Shown: piece by piece, positions 7,162 through 15,466 of the stretch
Layout: each line of letters begins with the position of its first letter
Position numbering within the stretch: position 1 is the stretch's first letter
Source of the DNA: an uncultured Lachnospiraceae bacterium
GTDB taxonomy: Bacteria; Bacillota; Clostridia; Lachnospirales; Lachnospiraceae
NCBI GenBank assembly: GCA_910585765.1
Contig: CAJUES010000050.1
Coordinates: 1 to 23,346 of the forward strand
Reading direction: 5' to 3'
DNA length: 23,346 nt
The notes under the pieces: generated by a model
What the model saw: only the letters and a program-made list of their open reading frames with translations
The model's database searches: none
Told to the model about the DNA's origin: nothing
Program-made: the position numbers and the translations under genes

Positions 7162-8614
7162 TTTCTAATAGTTCTATCCCTTTTCTGACCCTCGCAAGTG
7201 TTTCCTCCTTGCCGAGGATCTCCATGATTTCCGTAGCTCCGGCAGGTGTCATCTGCAATCCCGATGCCGCTGTCCTGATCGGCCACATGACATATCCGTT
7301 CTTCACACCCTTCTCCTCCACATAGGACAGGAGAAGCTGATACAGTGCGTCGTTCGAGTAGTCATCCTGCGCTTCAAGCAGGGGGAGCACGTCCTTTAAT
7401 ACGGCAAGCGCGCTCTCCGCTGTCGTCTTCATCTTCTTGTGTGTGTACATCGCGATGTCGTACTCGGGCAATGTCTCAAAGAATCCGATCATATCCTTGA
7501 TGTCTGGAAACACCTCGATCCTGGTCTTCACCATCGCCGCGATTTTCTTCAGGTCAAGATCCTTGCTGATGACTTCTCTCATGTAGGGAAGCGCCATGTC
7601 ATAAAAACGGTCAAAGTCCATTGCCTTGATGTATTCGCTGTTCATCCATTTGAGCTTGTTCATGTCAAACACGGACGGCGACTTGTTGATCCGGGTATAG
7701 TCAAAGTCGCGGATCAGCTCATCCAGCGTAAAGATTTCCCTGTTGTCCTCCGGGCTCCAGCCGAGGAGCGCGACAAAGTTTATGATTGTCTCCGGCAGGA
7801 TCCCCTGCTCCACAATGTCCTCAAAGGAGGAGTGGCCGCTTCTCTTGCTGAGTTTCCTGTGCTCCTCGTCGGTGATGAGCGGCAGGTGTACATATGTCGG
7901 TATCTCCCAGCCAAACGCTTCATATAGACGGTTGTATTTCGGTGTGGAGGAGAGATACTCATTGCCGCGCACGACATGCGTGATCTCCATCAGATGGTCG
8001 TCCACCACATTGGCAAAATTGTAAGTGGGATACCCGTCTGACTTGATCAATATCATGTCGTCCAGCTCTGAATTGTCGATCGTGATATCGCCGTAGAGCT
8101 CATCGTGAAACCCCGTCGTTCCCTCGGTCGGATTGTTCTGTCTGATCACGTACGGCACTCCGCCTGCAAGCTTCTCCTCAACCTCCTGCTTCGAAAGCGC
8201 AAGACAATGTTTATCGTAGACGGTGATCTCCTTGCCTTCCACCACCTCGGATCGCAAGGTGGCAAGCCTCTCCTTGTCGCAGAAACAATAGTACGCCTCG
8301 CCTTTGTCGATCAGCTCCTTTGCGTACTTCATATAAATCCCCGCCTGCACACGCTCGCTCTGCACATAGGGTCCATAGCCCTTGTCCTTATCCGGACCCT
8401 CATCGTACTCCAGCCCTGTTTTCCTCAATGTATCATAAATGATATCGACAGCGCCTTCCACATAGCGCTCACGGTCAGTGTCCTCAATGCGGAAAATAAA
8501 ATCGCCTCCCGCATGTTTCGCGATCAAAAACTCATATAATGCCGAACGCAGATTCCCCACATGCATCTTTCCCGTGGGACTTGGCGCAAATCTGCATCTC
8601 ACTTTCTGTGCCAT
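7154..8614 (-). CDS. gltX: Glutamate--tRNA ligase
   Basis: A 486-residue class I aminoacyl-tRNA synthetase that charges tRNA-Glu in the cytosol. The HIGH-type motif is PSPTGKMHVGN (11-21), and the KMSKS-type motif is KLSKR near residue 250. The Rossmann catalytic half (about 1-320) is followed by the helical anticodon-binding half. Length is normal for bacterial GltX. It may be non-discriminating, as in many Firmicutes that use GatCAB; the sequence alone does not settle this. The ATG has a strong AAAGGAGG 8 bases upstream. The leader between the promoter at 8881-8909 and this start is filled by palindromic repeat elements. The helicase gene follows with an 8-base overlap. Confidence 0.95.
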   Translation of the reverse strand: MAQKVRCRFAPSPTGKMHVGNLRSALYEFLIAKHAGGDFIFRIEDTDRERYVEGAVDIIYDTLRKTGLEYDEGPDKDKGYGPYVQSERVQAGIYMKYAKELIDKGEAYYCFCDKERLATLRSEVVEGKEITVYDKHCLALSKQEVEEKLAGGVPYVIRQNNPTEGTTGFHDELYGDITIDNSELDDMILIKSDGYPTYNFANVVDDHLMEITHVVRGNEYLSSTPKYNRLYEAFGWEIPTYVHLPLITDEEHRKLSKRSGHSSFEDIVEQGILPETIINFVALLGWSPEDNREIFTLDELIRDFDYTRINKSPSVFDMNKLKWMNSEYIKAMDFDRFYDMALPYMREVISKDLDLKKIAAMVKTRIEVFPDIKDMIGFFETLPEYDIAMYTHKKMKTTAESALAVLKDVLPLLEAQDDYSNDALYQLLLSYVEEKGVKNGYVMWPIRTAASGLQMTPAGATEIMEILGKEETLARVRKGIELLENA

Positions 8615-8633
8615 TTTCCGTTCCTCCTTTGAT

Positions 8634-8791
8634 AAGGAACTGTTAAAGAATTAATCTTTACATCTGACTTGTCTAAATCTTCTTATGCCGCGTTGTCGTC
8701 AATCGGCGTACCCCAGTACGCCTCATTCCTCCGCCTTGCATAAAAAGATTTATACTGCGACATCTGCAAAGTTAATTCTTAACAGTTCCTA
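8634..8791. repeat. MITE-like 157-bp long palindrome in the gltX leader
   Basis: Three nested inverted repeats share one centre near 8713. The outer arms are at 8635-8662 and 8764-8790 (AGGAACTGTTAA, GAATTAA and CTTT blocks). The middle arms are TAAATCTTCTTATGC (8674-8688) and GCATAAAAAGATTTA (8738-8752), matching at 14 of 15 positions. The inner stem is GGCGTAC-CCCA-GTACGCC (8705-8722). No coding frame is evident. The structure is typical of a non-autonomous mobile palindrome that could fold into a long RNA hairpin. It ends close to the gltX ribosome binding site. Confidence 0.75.
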
Positions 8792-8861
8792 AGAACTGTC
8801 AATAAATTACCGAACAACGATACAGCGTACTTGTCACGAGTAAGCTCTGAACAGTTCCTTA
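8790..8861. repeat. Second, shorter element with related ends
   Basis: TAAGAACTGT (8790-8799) and ACAGTTCCTTA (8851-8861) form an imperfect inverted repeat with one mismatch or gap. The ends resemble those of the adjacent 157-bp palindrome (AAGGAACTGTT). About 50 unpaired bases lie between. It may be a relative of the neighbouring element, or the flank of an older insertion into which the larger one moved. Confidence 0.4.
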
Positions 8862-8880
8862 GCATTTTTATACTGTTCCT

Positions 8881-8909
8881 ATTATAACGGCAACTGTTTG
8901 AAATGTAAA
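8881..8909 (-). promoter_or_regulatory. Sigma-A promoter of gltX
   Basis: On the minus strand TTTACA (8904-8909), 17 bases, then a consensus TATAAT (8881-8886). Transcription would start near 8874, giving a leader of about 260 bases that carries both repeat elements. The promoter lies 33 bases past the hydrogenase stop codon. Confidence 0.75.
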
Positions 8910-8941
8910 CTGTTTTTACCGAAGTGTGTTGCCAAAATGCG

Positions 8942-10435
8942 CTATGGCTGGCGCACATCCTGCTCCGGCAGTTTCCTCTCGGAAGCATTTTTGAAGCTCA
9001 GCAGATCCCTGGTCGCTGTCGGGATCGCAATGTTGGTGCCTGCACCGGCGACACAGCCGCCCGGACACGCCATACCTTCGATCAGGCAGCCATTCTTCTT
9101 GCCGGCTTTTGCGAGCATCAGGATCTTCTTGCACTCGGAAAGGCTCTCCGCATGCTCAATGTGGATCTCCGTGTCGGGATAGTACTCCTTGATACAATTC
9201 TCAATGGCGCTCGCCACACCGCCTGCCACACCGTAACCGCGCCCCGCCGCTGTCGCGTCATTCATGGAATCCATCGCCTCGATCTCGTCGAGGAGGATTC
9301 CCTTTGCCTCAAACATGCCCGTGAGTTCCTCAAAGGTAATGACAAAATCTACATCCGAGCGTATCGTCCTGCGGCTCGCCTCGAGCTTCTTGCTGGCACA
9401 CGGTCCGATAAATACGACACTTGCATCCGGGTGCTCTTCCTTTATAATTCTGGCGGTCGCCACCATCGGTGTCAGGGCATTGCTGATCTTGTCGATCGTT
9501 TCCGGGAAAAATTTCTTGGCGAGCATCGACCACGACGGACAGCAGGACGTGAGCAGGAACGGCACCTCTCCGGTGGCAACCTCCTTCACATAGTGCTCCG
9601 CCTCCGTCATCGCCCCCATGTCGGCGCCGATCGCCGTCTCGTACACTTCATAAAACCCCAGCTCTTTGAGTGCAGTCTTCAGCATATCCGGCGTCACTTT
9701 CGGTCCGAACTGCCCGACAAAGGCAGGCGCTACCTGCGCGATGATCTTCCTGCCGGACTGCATCGCGCGGATCAGCTGGAAGATCTGTGATTTATCGGCG
9801 ATCGCCCCGAACGGACAGCTCACCATACACTGTCCACAGGAGACGCATTTGTCATTGTCGATCACTGCCCTGCCGTAACTGTCCGAGTGGATCGCATTCA
9901 CACCGCAGTGGGCAAGGCATGGACGCTGCTGATGTGATATCGCATCGTACGGGCACACGGTCTTGCACTTCCCGCACTTGATGCATTTCGTCTGATCGAT
10001 GACAGAGCGTCCGTTCTGCATCGTGATCGCACCTCTCGGGCACACCTCATTGCAGGGGTGCGCCAGGCATCCCATACATCTGTCTGTCACCTCGTACTGA
10101 TTCTCCGGGCAGGCATTGCACGCCGACGCGATCACCTGCATGAGAGGCGGCTCGTAATATTTTTCATCGATATTGCTCTCCTCCACGCCCTGGCTGACCT
10201 GCACCGGCTCGTCCTCCGGGCGCAGTGACATTCCCATAGCAAGCCGTGTGCGCTCGCGGATGATCTCCCGCTCCCGGTATATGTTGTCCCAGTAGGGTGA
10301 ATTTTCTGCATCTACAAGTTTATAAGGAAGCGCTTCCATGTCACCTACCAGATTGGCAGAATGATATGCCATGTTTGCCACTTCCCTGAAAATCGCACGT
10401 CGTGTCTTTCGAACCTGTGTATCTATCCCTCTCAT
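8942..10435 (-). CDS. Monomeric [FeFe] hydrogenase, probably group B
   Basis: A 497-residue iron hydrogenase that would couple ferredoxin oxidation to H2 formation in the cytosol. The H-cluster motifs are TSCCPSW (296-302), GPCASKKLEA (344-353) and EGMACPGGCVAG (453-464). Two [4Fe-4S] ferredoxin motifs precede them (Cys 151/154/157/161 and 197/200/203/207). Further upstream is an additional Cys cluster (106, 109, 120, 123, 128, 132) that could hold another Fe-S centre. The Ser and Gly substitutions in the first two H-cluster motifs, together with the long N-terminus, fit group B enzymes better than CpI-like group A; that subgroup is an inference. The ATG has GGAGG 8 bases upstream. No maturases (HydE, HydF, HydG) are in the window. 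A TTGTTAA half-site at 10536-10542 is too weak to call as a Rex operator. Confidence 0.93.
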   Translation of the reverse strand: MRGIDTQVRKTRRAIFREVANMAYHSANLVGDMEALPYKLVDAENSPYWDNIYREREIIRERTRLAMGMSLRPEDEPVQVSQGVEESNIDEKYYEPPLMQVIASACNACPENQYEVTDRCMGCLAHPCNEVCPRGAITMQNGRSVIDQTKCIKCGKCKTVCPYDAISHQQRPCLAHCGVNAIHSDSYGRAVIDNDKCVSCGQCMVSCPFGAIADKSQIFQLIRAMQSGRKIIAQVAPAFVGQFGPKVTPDMLKTALKELGFYEVYETAIGADMGAMTEAEHYVKEVATGEVPFLLTSCCPSWSMLAKKFFPETIDKISNALTPMVATARIIKEEHPDASVVFIGPCASKKLEASRRTIRSDVDFVITFEELTGMFEAKGILLDEIEAMDSMNDATAAGRGYGVAGGVASAIENCIKEYYPDTEIHIEHAESLSECKKILMLAKAGKKNGCLIEGMACPGGCVAGAGTNIAIPTATRDLLSFKNASERKLPEQDVRQP

Positions 10436-10654
10436 AATCTATGCCTCCTGCGTATCGAACTGTTGATAACCAAAATACTGCCCAAGTGAATCCCGGCATT
10501 GTCGGAACTATGGACAGTATTATTCTGACATATTTTTAACAATATTTCAATATGAATGCGTTATTTTTTTCTTTTCGACCTGCCTGGCAGGAAGGATATG
10601 ATTCGATCCAAAAAGAGATCTGACAGCTCCGACAGTGACGTGAGCCGTTGTCCC

Positions 10655-11494
10655 TTACGCATTGCGGTAAATTTCAGTAATGAAGTTCAGCGCCGCCACC
10701 GCATTGTCCGGCTCGGTGTCCTCGAGTGTGGCGTGCATGTAGGGCTTTTCCCGCTTCATATAAGGCATGATTCTGTCCCAGTGGCACTGTCCCTGCCCGA
10801 CAGGAACCGATACCAGCCTGCCATCCTTTATGACAAAATCCTTCACATGAAGCACCGCGACATCTTTTCCGAGCAGTCCGAGCGCCTCATCGATGATCGC
10901 ATCCTGCTCCTCATAATTGTAGCTCTCCAGGAGATTGACCGGATCCAGGATGATCCTGAGATTCGGGGATGCGATCTCGTCGAGCACACGTCTTGCGCGG
11001 ACAGGATTGCACACGATATGCCGCACGACCGGCTCGATCGCCACCAGCACCCCCATCTGCTCCGCATACTTTACGACAGGTCTGAGATTTTTGATAAAGA
11101 TCTGCAGGGACGCCTCATTCCAGCACGCCTCCTCAAATCTGTATTCCACATTGGGTGCACCGGTCTCCGTGCCGACCACGCCCGCGCCGAGATGTGCCGC
11201 AAAACGGATATTTGCCATATATTTCTCCTGCGTCTCCCGCAACTGTGCCTCGTCAGGGGTTGCAAGATTCAGATAGCAGCCAAGGACCGCACAGTCCAGC
11301 TCATTTTTGTCAAACAAGCGCTTTAAGTACATCGCATAACCGGGTGTAAGTGCTTCCGGCGCCACGGAATTCTCGCTGATCACCTTTGACAGCGCCACAT
11401 GTGCGCAGGTAAATCCCTGCTCTTTTATGATCCTTAACCGCTCCCCGACCGGTGCCTGCACTACATCGTGTAACCTGATTCCAAACTGCATCAT
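10655..11494 (-). CDS. Sugar phosphate isomerase/epimerase-type TIM-barrel protein
   Basis: A 279-residue protein of the xylose-isomerase-like / AP-endonuclease-2 TIM-barrel superfamily. Likely metal-binding residues are Glu in VAIEPV (about 152), Asp in IILDPVNL (about 183), His in LHVKDF (about 217) and Glu in TLEDTEP (about 259). These proteins commonly isomerise or epimerise ketoses in sugar-acid catabolism; the substrate cannot be read from the sequence. Its position as last gene of the pectin operon suggests a role in galacturonate or a related pathway. Two consecutive ATGs follow AGGAGG at spacings of 5 and 8 bases, so the start is 11494 or 11491. No signal peptide is seen. Confidence 0.8.
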   Translation of the reverse strand: MMQFGIRLHDVVQAPVGERLRIIKEQGFTCAHVALSKVISENSVAPEALTPGYAMYLKRLFDKNELDCAVLGCYLNLATPDEAQLRETQEKYMANIRFAAHLGAGVVGTETGAPNVEYRFEEACWNEASLQIFIKNLRPVVKYAEQMGVLVAIEPVVRHIVCNPVRARRVLDEIASPNLRIILDPVNLLESYNYEEQDAIIDEALGLLGKDVAVLHVKDFVIKDGRLVSVPVGQGQCHWDRIMPYMKREKPYMHATLEDTEPDNAVAALNFITEIYRNA

Positions 11495-11599
11495 TTTTCC
11501 CTCCTAATCCGACTCGACCGATGATCAGTGGCTGCCTTTCACGCCAGCCTTCTCCGATCCAATGATCAAATTCATTTCCTCTGTTAAAAGCATCTGCCG

Positions 11600-12556
11600 C
11601 TAAAAGCCGATCACATTCTCCCTGGTATACGCTGCGGCTTCCTCCCTGGTGAGCATTTTCACAAACGGTGCGCGCTCCTCCCCTGCGCCCTCCCCATAGT
11701 TGCCATACTCCGCAAAAAACATGGTATCCCACGCTGCTCTATTGTCCCAGTCATGCCAGCCCTCTTTGCGGATGTGCGCCCCGATCTCAGAATGGACAAT
11801 GACGCATCTCGCATAGTTCCGCCAGGGTCTGCCAAGGTAGGCACTCTCCGCGGGACAGTCACTTGTAAAGCGGCAGTCCCGGAACACGTAGCCGTATCGC
11901 TGTCCCTCAAAAGTGGACGGCGCTGTCACGTAACCTTTGATCTCTCCCTTTCTCTGCTTCATGAACAGCTCACAGTTCTCGAAATATGCCGTCGCACTGC
12001 CAAAGATAAAATCGACATTCCCGGCGATATAACAATCTTTGTACAGATGCCTGCCCATGCGCCTGGGCGCGAACTCTTTTGGTCCCCTGAATCCGCCTGT
12101 CTGTTTCTCCTTCTCCGGCAGCGGCGCTGTGAAAAGTGTGTCCTGATGACCGTCAAACCGACAGCGCTCAAAAATCAGATGATCCCCGTCCGCATACATT
12201 GCAAGCGCCTGTCCGACCTTATTGCCCTGCCCCGCCTCATTGCAGAAAGAAATGTCACAAGCATAAAAATGGTCCGCATCAATAAACACACTCTGTGTCC
12301 GAAAGGTTCCCCGCTTGTCGCCCTCCGGCATCAGATCCAGTGCGCCGTCCGAATAGGTTATCCTTGTCCGGTCTGCGCCTGCGCCGATCAATGCGATATG
12401 ATCCTGCTTTATCTCAAGCCGCTCTCTGTACGTACCAGGGGCAACGTGTATGACTGCTTCCCCTTCTGTATACTGCCCTGCGGCTTCCAGCGCGTCACCG
12501 ATACTGATAAACTGCTGTTCTCCGCCGATATCCACGTAGAATTCTCTTTTCTCCAT
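11600..12556 (-). CDS. Pectinesterase (CE8), cytosolic
   Basis: A protein of about 318 residues with the right-handed beta-helix of carbohydrate esterase family 8, which removes methyl groups from galacturonate units of pectin. The signatures are GHQDTLF (catalytic Asp about 139), GNVDFIFG (catalytic Asp about 182) and LGRPWR (Arg about 243). No signal peptide or anchor is present, which is unusual for a pectinesterase and suggests action on imported oligomers. A GTG at 12562 overlaps the GH105 stop (GTGA), but the ATG two codons later has a better AGG spacing of 7 bases, so 12556 is preferred. It is the third gene in the operon after GH28 and GH105. Confidence 0.92.
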   Translation of the reverse strand: MEKREFYVDIGGEQQFISIGDALEAAGQYTEGEAVIHVAPGTYRERLEIKQDHIALIGAGADRTRITYSDGALDLMPEGDKRGTFRTQSVFIDADHFYACDISFCNEAGQGNKVGQALAMYADGDHLIFERCRFDGHQDTLFTAPLPEKEKQTGGFRGPKEFAPRRMGRHLYKDCYIAGNVDFIFGSATAYFENCELFMKQRKGEIKGYVTAPSTFEGQRYGYVFRDCRFTSDCPAESAYLGRPWRNYARCVIVHSEIGAHIRKEGWHDWDNRAAWDTMFFAEYGNYGEGAGEERAPFVKMLTREEAAAYTRENVIGF

Positions 12557-12558
12557 GA

Positions 12559-13707
12559 TCACGCCTGCACTTTCGTTTCTTCCAACCTCAGCATTTCCCC
12601 GTAGGCTAACAGGAACGGCGCGGTTCCTTTTGCATCGTCCTTGACGACCGGTTCTGACATATAATAATCATACGAACCGTTCCGTCTGGGATTGTCGTCC
12701 GGACCTAAACCTGCCACGAGACAGATCCCGCCAAGGCTCATCGCCCCATCCACTGCGGAGAGATATTTGTCACAGATCCCCATGAAAGCCCTTACACCAT
12801 TTTCGCGGTATGTCTGTGGAAGATATCCCAGGCGCGCCCCTTTCATCAGACAGTATGCCATGATCGCGCTGCCGCTCGTCTCGAGATAGTTTTGCTCCCT
12901 GCCCGGGAAGTTCGGCACCTGATACCACATGCCCTCCGGGGACTGGAATCTCAGCATGGAATCGATCAGATCCTGGTACATTTTCAGCAGATGCCCATAA
13001 TCGGGATACGCTGTGTCAGCCAGCGTCAGCGTGTCGAGCAATGCCATCGAAAACCACCCGAGCGCCCGGAGCCAGAAATTCTGCGAAAGCCCCGTCTCCT
13101 TGTCCGCCCAGAACATACACCTCTCGGAGTCATAAGCATGATAGTACAGTCCTGTCTTTGGATCTTTCTGGTTTTTCTCCACATTAAAGAACTGTGTGAA
13201 GATATCCTCATAATTTTTCCTGCCGTTAAAACGATTCTCATACTCCATATAATAGGGCTGTGCCATATACAGCCCGTCGAGCCAGACCTGGTTCGGGTAG
13301 ATCTTTTTGTGCCAGAAGTTCCCTTCCTTTGTGCGGGGCATCTCGAGGATCTGCTGATAGATCTTCTCTGTCGCCCTGGCATACTTTTCCTTGCCGGTTA
13401 AGTCATAAAGCGTAAACAGGTTCTTGCCCTCATTGATGTTGTCGAGGTTCAGTTCCTCCTTGTGATAGCCGATGATCGTGCCGTCCTCCTGGATCCGGTG
13501 GTCGATGTACTTCTCTGCAAACGCAAAATATTTGCTGTTGTCTGTCACTTTGTAGAGTTCGAGCAGCGACATGATCATACAGCCGTCTATATAGTCCCAC
13601 GACGCCTTTTTGCCAGCCCGTATCTTCTCGATATTCCACACCGGCTCGTCCAGTGTGCTCCTGTCGATCAACTCATTTACGTACTTTTCCACGATCTCGA
13701 TCGCCAT
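12559..13707 (-). CDS. GH105 unsaturated rhamnogalacturonyl/galacturonyl hydrolase
   Basis: A 382-residue alpha6/alpha6-barrel enzyme of glycoside hydrolase family 105 (YteR/RhiN type). It removes the 4,5-unsaturated galacturonate left at the end of pectin fragments by lyases. WLDGLYMAQPYY (about 142-153) holds the general acid Asp144, equivalent to Asp143 of YteR. Further family motifs are GLYYHAYD, FWLRALGWF and TSGSAIMAY. It has no signal peptide, as is usual for this family. The ATG follows AAGGGGGG by 6 bases. It starts 30 bases after the GH28 gene and overlaps the CE8 frame, so the three genes are one transcript. Its substrate implies a pectin or rhamnogalacturonan lyase elsewhere in the genome. 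Confidence 0.93.
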   Translation of the reverse strand: MAIEIVEKYVNELIDRSTLDEPVWNIEKIRAGKKASWDYIDGCMIMSLLELYKVTDNSKYFAFAEKYIDHRIQEDGTIIGYHKEELNLDNINEGKNLFTLYDLTGKEKYARATEKIYQQILEMPRTKEGNFWHKKIYPNQVWLDGLYMAQPYYMEYENRFNGRKNYEDIFTQFFNVEKNQKDPKTGLYYHAYDSERCMFWADKETGLSQNFWLRALGWFSMALLDTLTLADTAYPDYGHLLKMYQDLIDSMLRFQSPEGMWYQVPNFPGREQNYLETSGSAIMAYCLMKGARLGYLPQTYRENGVRAFMGICDKYLSAVDGAMSLGGICLVAGLGPDDNPRRNGSYDYYMSEPVVKDDAKGTAPFLLAYGEMLRLEETKVQA

Positions 13708-13737
13708 GTAGTACCCCCCTTTATTATGTATTTACAG

Positions 13738-15291
13738 TTATTGAACCAAACAGTCAATCCCGTCATGGATCACAGCCTCGCCACTCTGTCCGGAAACGGT
13801 TACATTCCTCAGCTCCAACGTCTCGATATTTTTTGCAAAGATACCTGTGTTCGTCTGCGGCTCCACGCCATCCATCATCGCAGGAACGCCCGCAGTCGGG
13901 TTTTCCGCGAAGGAGAAAGCAGCATTCTCAAATACTACATGGTGAATCTTCTGCTCCGGAAGACCGTGCATGTACGAAGCCGCCGCATGACAATTTGTCG
14001 CCTGCAGGTTCCGGAACAGGAAGTCTCCAAGATATGGCGTCCTCTCGTCTACCGGGTGAAACGCCTTGGACTGCACATAGCCGGAATGCCCGTCCGCATC
14101 GCAGAAATAAAAGGAATTCATCACCACCGGAGTCATCACATGATCCATGATGATATTCTCAAACCGGATGCCCGTCACGATGGCATCCTTGCCGCGCCCG
14201 CGTCTGGTCTTGATGCGCAGTCCCCTGTCCGTGTGCAGGAACAGGCAGTTCTCGACATGGAGGTTCTTCACACCGCCCGCCATCTCACTCCCGATCGTGA
14301 TCGAGCCGTGCCCGTCCCGCATACAGCACTGCCGGATCGTGATGTTCTCCGAAGGTGTTCTGTATTTTGCCCCCATATAGATCTTGCCGGATTTGATCGC
14401 GATACAGTCATCGCCCACAGAAAAATGCACACCGATGATGTCGACATTTCTGCAGGATTCGGGATCTAACCCGTCCGTGTTCGGCGAGTCCTTCGGACCG
14501 AGGACAGAGATACCGATGAACTTGAGATCCTCGGAAAAATAAGGGTGGATGTTCCAGGAAGGACTGTTTTTCACCGTGATGCCGTGGAGGACAACATTCC
14601 TGCAGTGATTCAGAAAGATCATTCTCGGGCGCCACGCGATGCGCTTTACCTTGGGATTGTCCCACCAGTTATCACGGCTCGCACAGCCGTCTATCGTCCC
14701 CTGTCCTGTGATCACGACATTCTCCACATTGATGCCCGTGATGATGCCGGCAAACATGTCGAGCGGATCGCCCTCCCATGTGCCGAGCAGGTATTCCTTT
14801 TCCTTGTCAACGCACTCGATCTTTCCTGGCAGGATCGGGAATCTTGTCCTGTCTGTAAATGCGGAGAGTACCGCGTCCTTTCCGATGTCCAGGGTCAGGT
14901 CGCTCTTTAGGAAAAGCGGATAGATCTTGTATACGCCTGCCGGTATGTAAACGCTTCCACCGCGGGGGCAGGCATTGATGGCACACTGTATAAACGGCGT
15001 GTCATCTGTCTCCCCGTCGCCTTTCGCGCCGAAATCTTTTACATTCAGCACGACGTACGAATCCTTGGTCGCCACGCGGAATGTCCCGCTCTCATCTGCC
15101 CCGCATTTGATCTGGACCTCATACGTTGTTGCAGGCTCCAGTCCGAATACTGTAGCCACATTCCGGTCACTCTTCTCCGCAAGTTTTCCGTTCACATAGA
15201 TCTCATGTTCCTGTCCTGATGAAAAATACCCGTTTTCCTTGATCTCAACCACAAAGCTTGTGGAAGTTTTGTAGATTACCTCGAAGTTCAT
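13738..15291 (-). CDS. GH28 polygalacturonase with N-terminal FN3-like domain
   Basis: A 517-residue pectin hydrolase. Residues 1 to about 80 form a fibronectin-III-like domain (EIYVNGKLAEK, LEPATTYEVQI), followed by a right-handed beta-helix starting at FGAKGDGETDDT. The GH28 catalytic motifs are all present: NTDG (271-274), GDDC (293-296), GHG (327-329) and RIKT (359-362). The FN3-plus-GH28 layout is typical of exo-acting bacterial polygalacturonases that release mono- or digalacturonate. No signal peptide is seen. The ATG at 15289-15291 is chosen because GGAGG lies 5 bases upstream; a longer frame to 15327 would put that site inside the coding region. It is the first gene of the pectin operon, about 120 bases downstream of the cre site. 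Confidence 0.93.
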   Translation of the reverse strand: MNFEVIYKTSTSFVVEIKENGYFSSGQEHEIYVNGKLAEKSDRNVATVFGLEPATTYEVQIKCGADESGTFRVATKDSYVVLNVKDFGAKGDGETDDTPFIQCAINACPRGGSVYIPAGVYKIYPLFLKSDLTLDIGKDAVLSAFTDRTRFPILPGKIECVDKEKEYLLGTWEGDPLDMFAGIITGINVENVVITGQGTIDGCASRDNWWDNPKVKRIAWRPRMIFLNHCRNVVLHGITVKNSPSWNIHPYFSEDLKFIGISVLGPKDSPNTDGLDPESCRNVDIIGVHFSVGDDCIAIKSGKIYMGAKYRTPSENITIRQCCMRDGHGSITIGSEMAGGVKNLHVENCLFLHTDRGLRIKTRRGRGKDAIVTGIRFENIIMDHVMTPVVMNSFYFCDADGHSGYVQSKAFHPVDERTPYLGDFLFRNLQATNCHAAASYMHGLPEQKIHHVVFENAAFSFAENPTAGVPAMMDGVEPQTNTGIFAKNIETLELRNVTVSGQSGEAVIHDGIDCLVQ

Positions 15292-15410
15292 CCTATCCTC
15301 CATTCTGCCACAGATACACCATGGCACCTATCAGAATGCAAGGGATCAACGTCTGCCCTTACCTCTTAAGATATAGGATATCACAAACCCGTCAAAATTT
15401 CCAGCAAAAA

Positions 15411-15424
15411 TGTAAGCGTTTACA
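15411..15424. promoter_or_regulatory. Perfect CcpA cre site
   Basis: TGTAAGCGTTTACA matches the catabolite-responsive element consensus TGWAANCGNTNWCA at every position and is fully palindromic. It lies between the debranching-enzyme gene and the pectin operon, just upstream of likely minus-strand promoter elements (TTGCTG or TTGACG at about 15390-15406). Catabolite repression of the pectin operon is the natural reading. Confidence 0.85.
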
Positions 15425-15466
15425 TATTCCTTCTGCTCGGTCCTTACTTTAATGGACGGCTGATCC

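Noticed and set aside
8615..8880. T-box riboswitch in the gltX leader
   Set aside because: The leader is long enough, but I see no conserved T-box sequence (GGTGG-type) and no antiterminator/terminator pair; the structure is explained by the palindromic repeat.
8924..9790. Plus-strand open frame (288 codons) opposite the hydrogenase gene
   Set aside because: The composition is typical of antisense frames in GC-rich codons, and the hydrogenase on the other strand has all family motifs.
10536..10542. Rex operator upstream of the hydrogenase gene
   Set aside because: Only the TTGTTAA half-site is present; the second half does not match TTAACAA, so this may be chance in AT-rich DNA.
10560..10600. 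CCTGCC/GGCAGG palindrome with a nearby T-run as terminator of the pectin operon
   Set aside because: On the operon's strand the hairpin is followed by A-rich and not T-rich sequence, and its loop would be a single base.
11503..11599. Structured element or small gene between pectinesterase and isomerase genes
   Set aside because: Only weak stems (TGATCA ends, GGCTG/CAGCC) and no start codon with a good ribosome binding site; it is probably a simple intercistronic spacer.
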